Shown here one piece after another: positions 46,878 through 60,276 of a stretch of DNA of 64,000 nt. Below the pieces are notes generated by a model. That model did not search any database, was not told the origin of the DNA, and was given only the letters and a program-made list of their open reading frames with translations. The translations under genes and the position numbers were made by a program. Numbering within the stretch: position 1 is the first letter of the stretch; each line of letters opens with the position of its first letter. Source of the DNA: Larix kaempferi (Eukaryota; Streptophyta; Pinopsida; Pinales; Pinaceae); the NCBI GenBank assembly GCA_027924585.1, contig BSBM01000151.1:7101501-7165500 (forward strand), read 5' to 3'.

Positions 46878-48152
46878 CTACTACATGGTGGCGATGTTTA
46901 AGAGGTTTTTTAACACAAAACTACTATTGTGTCTTAAAATTTTATTTTACATGTTTTGAGAATGTTTAAGACAATTTTTTTAAGACTTGGCATTTCCTCT
47001 CAAATATCTATTTTCTATGGCTTTTTTTTTTAGTTACTATTTTCTTACGTGGAAAGTGATTTTATGATTTTATGAGGGAGGGAAGCAAAAAATGGTTTTG
47101 CATGAAGCTTTGGAAAATTAAGCATCTTAGGTTGTTCTCTTCTTCGAGGTAAATCTCTATGCATTCTTTTTCACGTTTTGCATTTCCGGTGAATAGTAAA
47201 AATGTTCTGAGAAGCAATTTTAGATACATAAGATAGGGGTTTATGGGGTTTGGTACAGATATGGTTCATTCACTCTATTTGGGGCAATTTTGAAAACTAG
47301 AATTCTTCTCGAGCTTGATGTCCGTTAATTAAATGACGATTATTAAACTCTTCATCATGTCGATCATTAAACTATGTGCAGGATTCGCTCTGGCAGATAT
47401 GAGGAGATCACGAATATCTTTATTTCTTTTTCTTTCTTTTTTATTTAAATCTTGGAACTAGGAATTTTTCCAAGACATCCTACTCAATCGAACTCGAAGG
47501 ATAGAGGTAGGGCTTATAGAAGGGATGTGTACTAATGTGCTTGGTTTGGTGCTAGAACGAGTTGTTCTCGTTGATGTATAAATGGCATCCGTGTATTCAA
47601 TAAAGGTATTAGCGGGAAAGTCCCCAGACACAGAATAGAAGCCCGCAACACTCTTACCATTTTGAAATTTTAATAAACATACTCCCCATTTTGATAACTG
47701 TAACCTGCTGGTATGAAGGTTTTAGAGCCTACATTTCAGGACAAATGAAAGGCAAGGGAACCAACGAGGAATTTACAATAAATTTTATCTTGTCTAGGCA
47801 TAAATTATGTTCCAGGTGCCAATCTTGATACTGAAGGGCTAGGTTCAGCCACTGCTCCTGGTCCCGAATAAACAACTATTGTAGAAAAACCAGTCGATAT
47901 CTATTGAAAAGATGGTTATTATCTTCTTGGAGACGGCTTGGATGCATTTGCTTGGAGATTCCGACGGAACATTTGCAGAGATGACGAACGAGTTCAAATA
48001 AAAGCTAGTGAGTGGTGGCGATTTTATCTCATTTTAATAAGCATTGTTACTCTTCCAAACGGTTATGTTGATGCATACAAGTTATAACTAACCCGTTTTG
48101 ATATGATTATGTGCTGAACAGGCTTAGGCCCTTCAGACATAATATGGAGTGA

Positions 48153-48294
48153 ACAAGCCTTCCAAACGCCACGCTGACAAATGGAGGAGTGAACAATGGT
48201 GAAGGAAGCTGGAAAGTAATGGGAAACAACGTATTTTCCATACTGGAACTGATATTACATTCAGTATTCGAAGGACTCACCATCGGCATTGCAG
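48153..48294 (+). pseudogene. ZIP-like exon relic, unit 4
   Basis: Same segment and donor (48295). Upstream, this unit has GTGCTGAACAGG near 48111 where the others have GAGCTGAGCAGG. Confidence 0.45.
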
Positions 48295-50807
48295 GTAGGT
48301 CATTTCTCCTTAAATTTGATTGTACTTTCCCACTTCGAAGTTTCTTTTTTCCTATTTTAGATTCAGGTTCAATGTTCGAAAAACGAGTGTTCAGATTTTC
48401 TTGAGAAAAGTTGTCTTCCGAGATTAAAAATGTTAAACATTTTCTCTGGAAAAGCTGTGTTTTTGGATATTAGTTCAACTAGTTACTGTAACCTTTTCCA
48501 TAATAATGTTATTCAAGTACTGTGATGCCAGAAATATTTTTCCAACATTCCAAGAACATTTTTCGGTCCTTGGACAATTTCCTTTTCAAGTTACAATTCT
48601 ATTAAAAATTAAAATTAAAGAGAGACAGAGTTTGCGGTTGAGGATGGTCAAAATGGAACTCCCTACCAGTCACTCCTCCCAAGTTTGGAGACTACTTTCC
48701 CGATTGAGTAGCTAATGATAAAACACTAAAACAAGTTTACATTGGGTATTCCATGCTGCATTCAACTATTGTTGAAAAGTCGGACCGTGAGAACCAATTT
48801 CACCATATTTGTTGCTCCAATTAAGTAATGTTTGTAAGAATTCATTAGGTTTTGTGTCACTATATATGATGCTTCAGTATGCTCGTAAAAATTAATTGGG
48901 GTTGCTTCGCGTGTGCTAATGGATATCCATATATTGGATCCCTCTGTGTATTAGTGGTAGGCCTGCTCTACGAACAAAACTATCTTCCCATATTAGTTGG
49001 CTCCGACATATTTTGAAGACCTGCTATTCATGTGTAATTTGATATGCCTAATACACCCCATCATACCAAACCATTGGTTAAGGTCGTGTGCTATGATACC
49101 TTGTTAAAAAATGGATATGTTAGGAACAAACTTGGAACCTTCTCTGGCCACTGGTCTCCAACATATTGTGGAACAGGACGTTGTGAACCACACTTCACTT
49201 CAATGTCAAGTTTTTACCATTATTCTGGACTTTCAAATGATATGTCGTCGCATTTCAAAGATCTAAATTTTATAAATTAGGAAATCTAAGTTTATAGAAA
49301 ATATGGTCAAATCTGATGGTTGATAAATTAGGTGACTATCATATCATAGCGCTTATTTTGTTTCTTGGAATCGAGTGATATAATCTGTTTTGTTAAATGT
49401 TGAAACGAATAATTGTTTTACAGAGCTAATAAGACCAATACTTTTTACTTTGAATGATAAGACTGTTGCAGCTGACGATTAAGTAGCCACCAGATTACAA
49501 AGAGGTGAAGGCATTGGAGAGAAAAGCAACTTGCCATCAGTTTGGATATGCTTATTATAAGCACGAAATGAGAGTAATCTTAAGTTGTTGTTACTGAGCA
49601 TAAATGATTTGATGGTTTGTAGTATACATATCGGTTTGATGCACTTTAAATTTTAAAGTAAATTAAGTAGTTTGTCATATCAATTAAGTAGTTTTTCATT
49701 TTTTGAAGTTTGATAAACCAAAATTAATTTGAATGAATATTAATTATCATCATTCTCATTATCATAATTTGAAACCATTTGATTATGGTTGAAAAATAAA
49801 CAGCACTTTACATTTTATAATTTTAATTAATTTGTTTTGTTACTTATCATTTGCTAACCAAAATCTACATATATGGATTGATCTTTACTATTACAGTTCT
49901 GGTCTCGTTTTATTTTTAGAGTAAGAAAAGAATATTCGCCCATCCCTTCTTGAGGGCTTGAGGGCTTGTTTCCTTAAATAAGAGAATTTTTATTTACTGC
50001 TCACCGAAGGTTTGTTTCCCTGAATAGATGGATTGAACAAGTTTGGATTTTTGTCTTTCCTAAACCATTGGAGTCTATGATTGAGGGGGAGCAGACTTGG
50101 ACTCAAGCTACCCACTTGGGGTGGCCTAGTAGAAACCAGGTTAACAAAGTGGGAAGCACGTGGGTTCTTTTGTTTTTTCTGCTCCTCCTCACATTACACC
50201 ACTGCATTTCCTCATTTTTTATTTCGATTTTTATTGGGTACTGTCTTTCTTAGAGTTTCAGACTCTCTCCAACACATGGAGGGGGGGGGGATTCTATTAT
50301 GTCCTTGTGAATGGATCAACCATATTTTTTCGTGTGTTGATGGAGACCTGTCTATCTCTGGAAGCATGGAGACTCTGCACTTCTTCCCAGTGGGATAATT
50401 GGTTGTCTTCTGTTGGGCATCAACTCTTTCCTCGTTCGGGTAGTCTTGATGGTTTGGATGGTGGGAGATTCGGACATGTGAGCTCACCCGGAAAGCTACC
50501 CTCTACACCTATCTCGAATAATAAGGCTACGAGGGTTTGGAGAAACCCTAAATCACAGGGGAGCTACGGGCCTCTCAATTCTAACTCAAACAGCCTTTGA
50601 ACAGTTATTCAGGGTCATCCAAGACACAGTTGGTTATGTCAATCAAGTGGGGAGACAGGGTAGGAGGTTTGCAAACCAATAACCTCATCCATAGAGCTAC
50701 ATGCATACCTAGTTGTCTTCATACAGTCCAGGTAACCCCATCACCTCCACTCTCATCCTAAGTAAGGTCCCCTTCTCTGTTGCATAGTCCCTCGGGCACC
50801 CCTTCCC

Positions 50808-51710
50808 TTAGTGTTGACCTGAGAAGGTATGGCTAGTCCCAACTGCTAAACCAAGGATGGATGAGCCCTCATCGGAGCCACCACGAGATCCAAACCACAT
50901 GGTCTCTCTCCCACTGTGATTCGCTCTTGGATCTCCCTCAGCATTGCGGCCAAATGGCTTGTACTGGGACTGGATTTTTGGGCTTCGAATCAGGGTTCTC
51001 CTATGAATTTTTGGGCATCTCACACTCTCAGATTTTCCCCAGGGTTCAGGTCAATGGATTCCATGACCATATTTCGCTTCTCATATGAATTTTCTAGGCG
51101 ACCTTGGCACACTAAAACGTGGCTTCTCTCCAAGTCGTCATATATGGTTCTTCGTCCTGCTCGGCCTGGGTCCTCCATGAAAGCTCCTGCCCCCTGGCCA
51201 AAAATCCCCTGGGGACTAGGGAGAAATCCCCCAAAGAGGTCGAGTGGATTATGGGTCAAGAAAACCGAGCCCATACCCTTCCTTACGAATTTCAGGGCTT
51301 CCGATACTCCATCACTCTCATGGATTGACTTTGTCACCCACTCCCTTAGAACAGAAAGAAATGTCAGCAAGGAAGGTCAAATGGTTTCTCAAGGTGACAT
51401 ATGCTAGCCTAGGGTTCAATCCCAAAACCCCTCACCTCTCCCAAGTGGATACACATAGACCCCTCATTTAGTTGCATCCATAACAAGCCCCTTGGTATTT
51501 TTATTGCATGAGATCTGTTTACATCATTTTTACAATTTCCAAGGCTCAATAGCACATGGATAACACAATATCAACTACTTTCCGCTTAAAGGTTAGCATT
51601 CACAAGCAGGTCCTTGGCCTTGAGCTCCACGCTAGGAATCATACATCACATGTATACAATATTTACATTAAAATCCAATACATCCGAAGGCTCAAAATGG
51701 GGGTATTACA
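50808..51710 (-). mobile_element. Possible LTR fragment, unit 4
   Basis: Same segment, B-type. The fifth copy lies beyond the window end. Confidence 0.33.
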
Positions 51711-54700
51711 CCTGGATATTTCTATCTTTGCTTCCCCTATCGAAGACCATCATGTATCATTAGGGAACTCTAGCTCTCCTTCTGTTGGACCTTTTGATAA
51801 ATCCCCACTATCTACTTTTGTGGATTTTCCAGATGATAGCGCACACTCTATCCCTATATCCTCGATCCAATGTCCTAATGTTACCACCCGGAGGAAAAAT
51901 GAACCCAATTAATTGGATGGTTCCACTCATAGCAAATGGGTTAACCCTCAGATATCCTCTATCCAGTCAGCGGCTGCGGCTTTATCTTATGACTCTCCTA
52001 ATGTATAGAAAATTGGGGCCCTTGGCGCAGAAAATCCCTCTGTACAACAATATCCATGATTATTCTTTGATTGAATACTCAAGGGATTGGAAATGCCCCT
52101 AAGCGAATTGCATTCAAAGGACTTTTAGATTTGGTGAAACCAGATATTATATTGTTGCAAGAGACCATGACCATTGCTTTTAATGCTTGTTATTTCTTCC
52201 TTAAAATCAAGCCCAGCTGGAAATGCTGTGGGTTAGATTCAAACAGACTATTGGGAGGCCTCCTATCGGTTTGGAACCCTTCTCTGGTTGAAGTTTATCC
52301 CTTTAAATATGTTGTGGGCATTCTTTTGGAGGGTCGGGTCGTGGGAATTAATCACTCCATCAATGTTTTGAACATTTATCGGCCTTATAACAATAGGTGT
52401 AATTTTTGGGATCACATTTCATAGTATGCGTTGCTTAACAATCAATCATTAATTTTTGCGGGTGATCTTAAGCTAACGTTATTGTTGGAGCATATTTCGG
52501 GTTACAACATTATTGTTCCACGCTAGGAATCATACATTCTTTCGGAGGGTCGGGTCGTGGGAATTAATCACTCCATCAATGTTTTGAACATTTATTGGCC
52601 TTATAACAATAGGTGTACTTTTTGGGATCACATTTCATAGTATGCGTTGCTTAACAATCAATCATTGATTTTTGCGGGTGATCTTAAGCTAACGTTATTG
52701 TCGGAGCAGATTTCGGGTTACAACATTACTGTTGACCCATTGGCACAATATTTCATTTCTCTTTTCGAGAATTATAGTCCTTTTGATGTTTGATCTAACA
52801 TTATCACCCCTACTTGGTCAAACGCTCGAGCATCTAGAGCAGGAGTGGCCAAGCAACTAAATCATTTTTTGATGGAAGACAGTGTTGGGAATGCACTTGG
52901 GCCTTGTCGTACTTGGACTATTCCGATAGGGGTCTCGGACAACAAAGCTATTGCTCTCCAATTGGAATATGGATTTCAAATGTTGTTCTCACTCTTACCC
53001 CTTTAAATTCAATCGCACTTGGATCAAAGGCCCTACATTCGGTGAGTTGGTCGCAAATTTTTGGGTATCCTATGTTGTTCACAAGTCTAGGTCCCCACTG
53101 CAAGTATTGATCAAGAAGATCCAACTTCTTAGAGTTGATGTGGTCAAATGGGAAAAGGAGGAAAAGAAAGCTAATTCTGTAGAACTGGTGGATATTGAAA
53201 GATAAATTCTGGAGATAGAAGGAGTGGTCAATGGGAACCTTTTCTCTTCGATCAAGAAGGAGAGGCTTCTATCTTTGGAATTGAAGAAGGCTAAGATTCT
53301 TCACCAAATTGAAGCTACCTGGCGACTTAAAAGCATAGCACTTTGGGTCTCTCTTGGAGACACTAATACCAAGTTTCTTAAATGCTATGCCTCACACCAT
53401 AGAGTCACGAAATTGATATGGGAATTGAGAAACATAGCAGATATTCTTGTGAACGATTGGAGAGATCTTAAGGAGGAAGCAATCCATCACTTTAAAGACA
53501 CTTATCAACAAGAGTCAAATGCTATTTTTTCTAATCAATTGAAGGCGCTCTGATTATATCCTTAGTTATTCACCAATGTTGAAGGAAGGGATGCTGGGAA
53601 GGTGGTCTCTCTAGACGAGATCAAAGAAATTCTGCAAAAAATTATCAACGACAAGAGGCCCGGTCCCAAGGAGTGGACAATGAACTTCTTCCTACAGTTT
53701 TTTGATTTGGTTGGACCATATCTTCATAGGGCCATTGAAGATTCTAGATTGAAGGAAACCACCCCTACTAACTTGAATACTACCTACAAGACTCCAATAC
53801 CTAAGAAGGACCTACCGAATACATTCCATGACTATCAGTTGATTTTGCTACTCAATTTGATCTATAAATTCATTTCCAAAATCATATCCAACAGGACCAA
53901 ACCTGTCTTGGAGATTTTTATCTCTGCGGAATAGTGTGGCTTCTTATCGAATCATCAATTTCTGGAGTCAGACCTGGAGACAATGCGAGTTTCTCAGGAA
54001 TTCCTTCACTTGGTAAAAGATAAGAACCTTCAAGCCCTTATCTTAAAAATGGACCTCATCAAGGCTTACGGCTATGTGGATTGCTCCTTCTTAGGATTTG
54101 TGTTGATTCATGATTACTATTCCTACGAAAGTCACGAACTGGATCATGTCTTGCATATGTTCTACATCTTACGTTGTCCTCATCAATGGTTCTCCATCAA
54201 GAAATTTTCACACTACCCAGGGGTTGAGATAGGGATGCCCATTGTCCTTGTTATTATTCTTACTGGTAATCGAGGGTTTGAGTAATCTCATTGGAAATGG
54301 TAAGACTGAGGGGAAGATTCAAGGTATTGAGATTACTCGTAACCTCTCTATTACCCACATTCTATTCGTAGATGATGATTTAAATTTTGGGATTGACTTG
54401 ACATTTGAATGGAAATTTTTTAAATGTATTATTGACCTGCTCTGCAAGGCCACGAGGATGTCCATAAGTATACACAAGTCTATGTTTCTTGTTAACTGTG
54501 CTGATGCAGGACTTATTGCTTCTGTCCGAGATATTTTTCTTTTCATATGGAGTCTATTGATTCAGAATTTTAGTATCTCGTATATTTCCTGAAACCCAAT
54601 TTTTATGAAAAGAAGGATTGGCACTGGTGGATTGATTGGCGCCGGCTGACAGATGGATAAATCATTGGTCCTTCTGTTGGTTGTCCGTGGGTGGAAGACT

Positions 54701-56123
54701 AGTATTGGCCAAATCGGTTCTACAAAGCCTACCAGTATTTTGGTTCTCACTTTTTGTGATACTCGTAGGGGTTGTGAAGGTTATTGGGAAGAATCTCTTT
54801 CAGTTTATTTGGGCAGGCCGAACTCAGGATTCCAAGATTCATGATCTATCTTCATGGGACAGTTTATCCCATCGACTAAATTTGTGGGGATGGGGTCTGA
54901 AAAATATTGGATCTCTTTAGTTTGGCCCCCCATGCCAAAAGTATTTGGAGGTGTATTTTTGGGGATGGATTATGGAGCATAACATAATTATAGGTTGCCT
55001 CATTCATTAGTTAATTTTCTACACTCCTGTAATCTCATGTTCCTTTCTCAGATCCACCGACCACTTGTGAGTCACTCTTCGGTTTCTTATTGGTGCAATG
55101 CTAGTTAGATGGGAGTGCCACTAGATTTATCGGATGAATGGTCTCATTAAATTCTTATGTTGAATAGAGTGGGTATCACCTTTTTCAGATTCAGTAGATA
55201 TAGTGATTGGGGAAGGAGTTAAATCTTTTGAAGTACTTGCATCGAAGAAAGCATATGAGGTTCTTATAAATGGGGGTAGCGCCTGCTTATCACAAATGGT
55301 CATCGAACTATATTTGGAAATGCCACATCCCTTTGAATATTAAGTGCTTCACCTGGATCTGTTTGGAGAACAAAATCCTCATGTGGGATAACCTCACCAA
55401 ACGAGGATTTTCTAGTCCTGTTCGTTGTGTTCTCTGTTTGAGGGGGCTGGAATCTGTGTCACACTTATTTGTTCACTGTCATTTCATTAGGCTGTTGTGG
55501 AGCGAGATTGAACATGCACTTAATTTTACAAGGGTATGGTGTAGTAATAGTCTTCGGGGCTGTTTGTACAATTGGTTTTATAACAAGCCTCCATTCAAGG
55601 ATCTCCCATTTTTCCTTATTTGGGAGGTGTGGAAAGCCCGCAATAGATGCATATTCTAGGATGTAAAACCTTCCGTGCACTCGGTTTTCCTTCGGGTCAT
55701 TAGTGCAGTTTATGAATTCGCTGCTGTTCCCTCATTTAAACCTCCGAGGTCTTTTAATAAGCAGGGATGGTTCTCCACATTTTTTATAGTTGTCATTTCA
55801 CACTTAAGATGGGCGTCGGTTCAGGAAGCAATAATGAGGCCGAATTTTTGGCGTTATGGGGCCTTTTATGGTTCGCTAAGTGCAGGGATATTCTCATAAT
55901 TCAAATCTTCGGTGACTTCAAGGTGGCGGTTGATTGGGCCGCGAAAGCTACATAGATTCATCTCACTGGGTATGACCACTCGATGGATTGACTTCGGGCT
56001 GTAATCATTGATTTTGAGGAGATCCACTTTTCTAAACTTTTTAGAGAATTTGAAGAATTAGCACACCAACTATCCAAGGAGGCTACAGGACAAATGGACT
56101 GTTATATTTCATTTGAAAAATGA
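51711..56123 (+). mobile_element. L1-type plant LINE, decayed (units 4/5)
   Basis: Endonuclease 52071-52424, linker 52951-53553, reverse transcriptase 53602-54592 with the nonsense TAG at 53932-53934, zinc-binding domain to 55659, RNase H about 55767-55955. An inserted G near 55273 adds a frameshift at the start of the zinc-binding domain. A private stop also appears near 55105 (GTTAGATGG). Confidence 0.95.
52320..52735 (+). repeat. 216-bp direct duplication in the LINE endonuclease, unit 4
   Basis: Second arm starts at 52536, with the B-type CTTTCGGAGGG. Confidence 0.85.
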
Positions 56124-56438
56124 TCTGAAAATGCATCGGTGGACGAGGGTGCGGAAAAATATTTCTACAGTAGGCCCATCTAGTATGTTTTTTACCTTTT
56201 GTATGGAAGCTACACGCTATGTATGTAACAATTATTATATTTGTCGATGGCATACAATGTTAGGCAGACATTCCGGACTTGTAGATGTTATTGTATCATT
56301 CACGTTTCCATTTTTGGTGGGCTAAGAGGTTTGAGTTGTATTCTCTATATTACAACCTTATTGAAGTAACTTTGATTCTAAAACGAATATCAAATTGCAA
56401 CTTTATTCTTATTGGAAAATAAATGTGTGATTTTTAGG

Positions 56439-56551
56439 CGAAAGCTAAGCATTGAGCTGCAGAGCATTAAATGCGGCGGCTCAATGCTTAGGGTCCATTG
56501 GATTTGGAGACCGCCGCATTTAATGCTCCGCAGCTCAATGCTTAGCTTTCG
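56439..56551. repeat. 113-bp MITE-like hairpin, unit 5
   Basis: Same hairpin as in unit 1, upstream of U-box-like gene copy 5. Confidence 0.6.
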
Positions 56552-56745
56552 GCTAATTTTTAAACCATTGTACGACCACCTTGGTAGAGATGAACGCCCC
56601 TAGCTCCTTGATAGTATCAAAATGTGCATTGAGCATTCCTAAAAGGTATGTCATGGCGCTATAAGTCAGTTTAAAATAACCCTTAAAACAAATGGGAAAA
56701 AATTAACGCAACAAACATCGATTCGCAAAACGACACGTACGATTT

Positions 56746-56833
56746 TTGACCGTTGATTCGCATCGGTATTTATTGCAGTTGGGAGAGTTCATCTCCATAT
56801 TCATATTCAGATTAAACCATTTGTGACCGTTGA
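56746..56833 (+). promoter_or_regulatory. 5' region of U-box-like gene copy 5: upstream ORF start lost
   Basis: The ATG that opens the upstream ORF in the other four copies is TTG here (56746-56748). The two TGACCGTTGA motifs (56747-56756 and 56824-56833) and the TATTTATT box are unchanged. The substitution therefore separates loss of the upstream ORF from the other candidate elements. Confidence 0.35.
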
Positions 56834-56852
56834 ACAGAAAAAGGAAATAGAC

Positions 56853-58370
56853 ATGGAGAGCGACATGGAAATGGCACCCGAAAAATATATGGATATGATC
56901 AGTGAGGACTTTGCTTATGACCCGGTTCGATTACCACTTGACCAAGATTCGACTCAGACTCTTTATGACAGAAAAACTTTGGAGAGCATCTGGGAAACTG
57001 CACGTGAGGCTCGAAACCCCTACACCAGACAATGGTTCGACGTAAAATATGCCATTCCTCAGACGGAATTGAGGAAAGAGATGGAAGAGTACATTAATCT
57101 TCGGAACATTCCCATAAATGCCAAGATCGATGTAATTGCAGACTATACAAAAATTCTGGAGGAGGGCGAGATGAAGCAACTTCTAGAAACGTTGCGTCCA
57201 GACAACTACACATTGCCAAAATCATACTGGAATATGACATGGAAGACAATTAATCTTATACGATTGTATTGTCAATCGAATGTGCAAAACATTGAGACAT
57301 TCAGAAATTTAAATGGCTACACATATTTTACAGAGATCCTCGCAAAAGTGAACGAATATTTCATCATTCACAACTATAGCAACTATACAGATATTAGGAA
57401 ATTAGACTCTGCTTCTATGAATATTTGTAAGGAAATCCTAAGGCTCCTTGACTTGATTGGCCTGATATCATCGGACATAGTTGGAGAAAACTCCATGGGA
57501 TATGATACGATTAAAAGCTTGATCAACATTATTTGGTATTTTTATTTTTATAATCTCGGTTTTGTGAAAATCGGGACGATTGTTTTGAGACTTTATTCTA
57601 TAATATTCGATGAGTTGGCTACCGATACTCTGAATGTTCTCGGATGGCAAGGTTACTTGAACGCTTTACAAGGTGAAGAAAGTCAGGGGCCGGTTAGCCT
57701 ACTTAGTGTTGTCATTAATAAGTTTTCTTTCACCAATGAAAACGGTGAGAGGGATGTAAGGAGTATTCTTAGTGAAGATTTGAATCACGGAATTGCTATT
57801 CTGCGAAGATATTTTCTGTATAGTAATGGCTATAACCATGAGTACGCAGCAGCAGTAGGTGATCTATACGCAGCAGCAGTAGCTGATGCCCTAAGTCTCT
57901 GCATCTCAAGGGAGATTGAGATATCGGACGAGAGAGAATTTACGGAAGGACAAATGCGCGAAGCCCGAACTGAGAGACTCCATAACTCTCAGGCCTTAAA
58001 AAAGGGTTTAAGGCTTATCTATGAAATAATTTCGGTAGGAGGAATGCTAGCTGATATTCTACAAGGTACCCAGATAGTGAAAAATATCGTAGATAATATG
58101 TTGAGGCTGCATTTAACATTTGTATGTGAGAAAGAAGGGTGTATCAAATTTGCCTGCTGCGTTCACACCAGAAGAATTGTAATTCTTGTATTGGAGATCC
58201 TCCGAAACGTCTCCGAGAGAGGAGGAGTGCTATTTGGTATTGATCCTGTCCGCATATTCTCTGAAATAGTTGAGCGCACTACTTCCAAAAATCCCGCGTT
58301 CTGTGTTGAAGATTTAATGGATCATTTCTCTCCTGCATTTTGTGACTTCTACATGAATGGCTGGCTGTAA
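56853..58370 (+). CDS. U-box-like E3 ubiquitin ligase-family protein, copy 5 (505 aa)
   Basis: Protein identical to copies 1-3. It has two synonymous differences from copy 1: GAG to GAA (third base 57356, shared with copy 3) and AAG to AAA (third base 58289, private). Its leader differs: the ATG of the upstream ORF is TTG (56746-56748). If the leader is transcribed from far enough upstream, this copy alone would lack that possible translational brake. Confidence 0.78.
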   Translation: MESDMEMAPEKYMDMISEDFAYDPVRLPLDQDSTQTLYDRKTLESIWETAREARNPYTRQWFDVKYAIPQTELRKEMEEYINLRNIPINAKIDVIADYTKILEEGEMKQLLETLRPDNYTLPKSYWNMTWKTINLIRLYCQSNVQNIETFRNLNGYTYFTEILAKVNEYFIIHNYSNYTDIRKLDSASMNICKEILRLLDLIGLISSDIVGENSMGYDTIKSLINIIWYFYFYNLGFVKIGTIVLRLYSIIFDELATDTLNVLGWQGYLNALQGEESQGPVSLLSVVINKFSFTNENGERDVRSILSEDLNHGIAILRRYFLYSNGYNHEYAAAVGDLYAAAVADALSLCISREIEISDEREFTEGQMREARTERLHNSQALKKGLRLIYEIISVGGMLADILQGTQIVKNIVDNMLRLHLTFVCEKEGCIKFACCVHTRRIVILVLEILRNVSERGGVLFGIDPVRIFSEIVERTTSKNPAFCVEDLMDHFSPAFCDFYMNGWL

Positions 58371-58593
58371 ACCTTAATGGATCATTTCTCTCATGCATTT
58401 TTTTCAATAATAAGGGATTGTGAAAGTTCACTTAGACTTCTCTGCTTGAAACAAATGGACGATGTTACAAAAAAAAACCTTATTTCATTGGAGAAATCAT
58501 GAAATTGTTTTTCTCTTGAAACAAATAGAGCACGTTCCCAAAGAAATCCTTGTTATTTTCGAGAAATTATTAAACTGCTCTACAAATTCTTGA
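58371..58593 (+). pseudogene. Broken C-terminal remnant, copy 5
   Basis: Same as copy 1; nine-A run starting near 58469. Confidence 0.5.
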
Positions 58594-58698
58594 GATCAGT
58601 TATCATTTGTTTAAATTTCTTAAAGATATCATTTTCCTACTCCGATTTCAAATTTAAGAATCTATATAATAATCTAAGATTTTCTTAGCTCCAAGTAG

Positions 58699-59231
58699 TT
58701 AAACGCAATATAAGCTTCTTTTTGGTTTGTTTGTCACCTTTCTGAAAAGTGGCCGAAACTAACTCGCCAAAACTACTACTTGAAACGTAGTTTTCCTCAC
58801 TTCACAAAGTTCGGTTCAATGAGGAAATATTTGGAATGCATTCACGCCCAGTGAACGGTTCCTGTATGCCTATGAATTCATAAAATTGATTATGAATGGA
58901 TTCATAATAATTTACCATTATTAACATATCATTAAAACTAATTAACATATTAATAATTTATCAATATTAACATATCATTAGAACAAACGAAGTGCTTAAA
59001 TGCAATAGCTTCGAACTTTTTTGGTTTGTTTGTCACCTTTCTGAAAAGTGGCCTGAAAAAGATATCATTAGAACTAACTGCCAAAACTACTTCTACTTGA
59101 AACGTAGTTTTTCTCACTTCCCAAAGTTCTGTGGAATGAGGAAATATTTGGAATGCATTCGGGCCCAGTGAACGGTTCATGTATGATTATGAATTCATAA
59201 AATTAATTATGAATGGATTCAATATAATTTA
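58699..59231. repeat. Diverged tandem duplication, unit 5
   Basis: Same pair of blocks, A-type, with private TTCACAAAG near 58803 and TATGCCTATG near 58866. Confidence 0.8.
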
Positions 59232-59879
59232 GAATTACTTATATTCCAATTATTTTGTTTTTAGTTAATATTTATTCAGTTTTGAATTAGTAATTTAATA
59301 CGTCTTAAGAGTACATCTATTCACTATATTTTTTATTTTATGTTTCATAGACAATTCAAACAACAAACCCATTTTTAGTAAAAATATTTGCCTCATTTTT
59401 ATTTACATATATGTCAATGTACACAAATCTTATGATAAAGAAGAAGAATTCTTGTATTTCCTTTTATCATAATCACATACTTATATTCATTAAGATAAAT
59501 AACTATATTTATTATTATATTCATTCAGATCAATGCCATGTGTAAATCCATAATAGAGTATAGAGTAATCGTGAAGATTATTGTGGTGTCCGAGGCAAAA
59601 TTAATAAGAACTAAAATATGCTCAACAAGTTTGCATTTTGAAGTGAATTCAAATAGATTAAAATCTAAGGGATTTTCATTTATTTGTTACTTGGATGGAG
59701 TGTGATTTGGAAATTAATTGAATGAAGAGAAATTTGGTTTTTTGTCTCACTAAATTACAACATTTACTAAAAGTTTTTATTAAGTCCAAATTGTAATATA
59801 TCTATCATATATCACACAAAAAAATAACACAACAAAAACTCACAGCAAGAGGGGGCGCTTATCTGAGTAGCGGGTTGTT

Positions 59880-60276
59880 GAGAGAGGGATGCCCATTATC
59901 CTTGCTATTATTCTTACTCCTAATCGAGGGTTTGAGTCATCTCATTGGAAATGCTAAGACTCAGGGGAAGATTCAAGGTATTCAGATTGATTTTAAGATA
60001 AGGGACTAAGTTGGAAAATTGGAAGCGGTAAGCAGAACTATTTATTGGCATAGATCTCGTTATGGGAGTTTAACATTATTATAGGTTGTGTGATTCAATA
60101 CTCAATCTTCTACACTCCTGTACTCTCATATTTCTTTCTCAGATCTGTCGACCACTTGTGAGTCACTCTTCGGTTTCTTATGTTTCAAATAGAGCTCGTA
60201 TCACCATTTCAGATTGTGAGGATGCAGTGATTTGGGAAGGAGTTAAATCTTTTGGAGTACTCAAAGGGAAGAAGCA
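59880..60276 (+). mobile_element. Second LINE scrap, unit 5
   Basis: Same structure, with the B-type ATCTCGTT near 60056. This is the first B marker after an A-type stretch in this mosaic unit. Confidence 0.8.

Larger units (their letters stand above)
40189..53585. repeat. Tandem megasatellite unit 4 (13397 bp)
   Basis: Fourth unit, B-type at most alternating markers and closest to unit 2 (CCTCTT near 45904, CATTATT near 49218, GTGTTGATGG near 50336). It carries the only two amino-acid changes seen in the U-box-like gene. It also has a private CGGCTC in the right arm of the hairpin near 43133. Confidence 0.98.
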
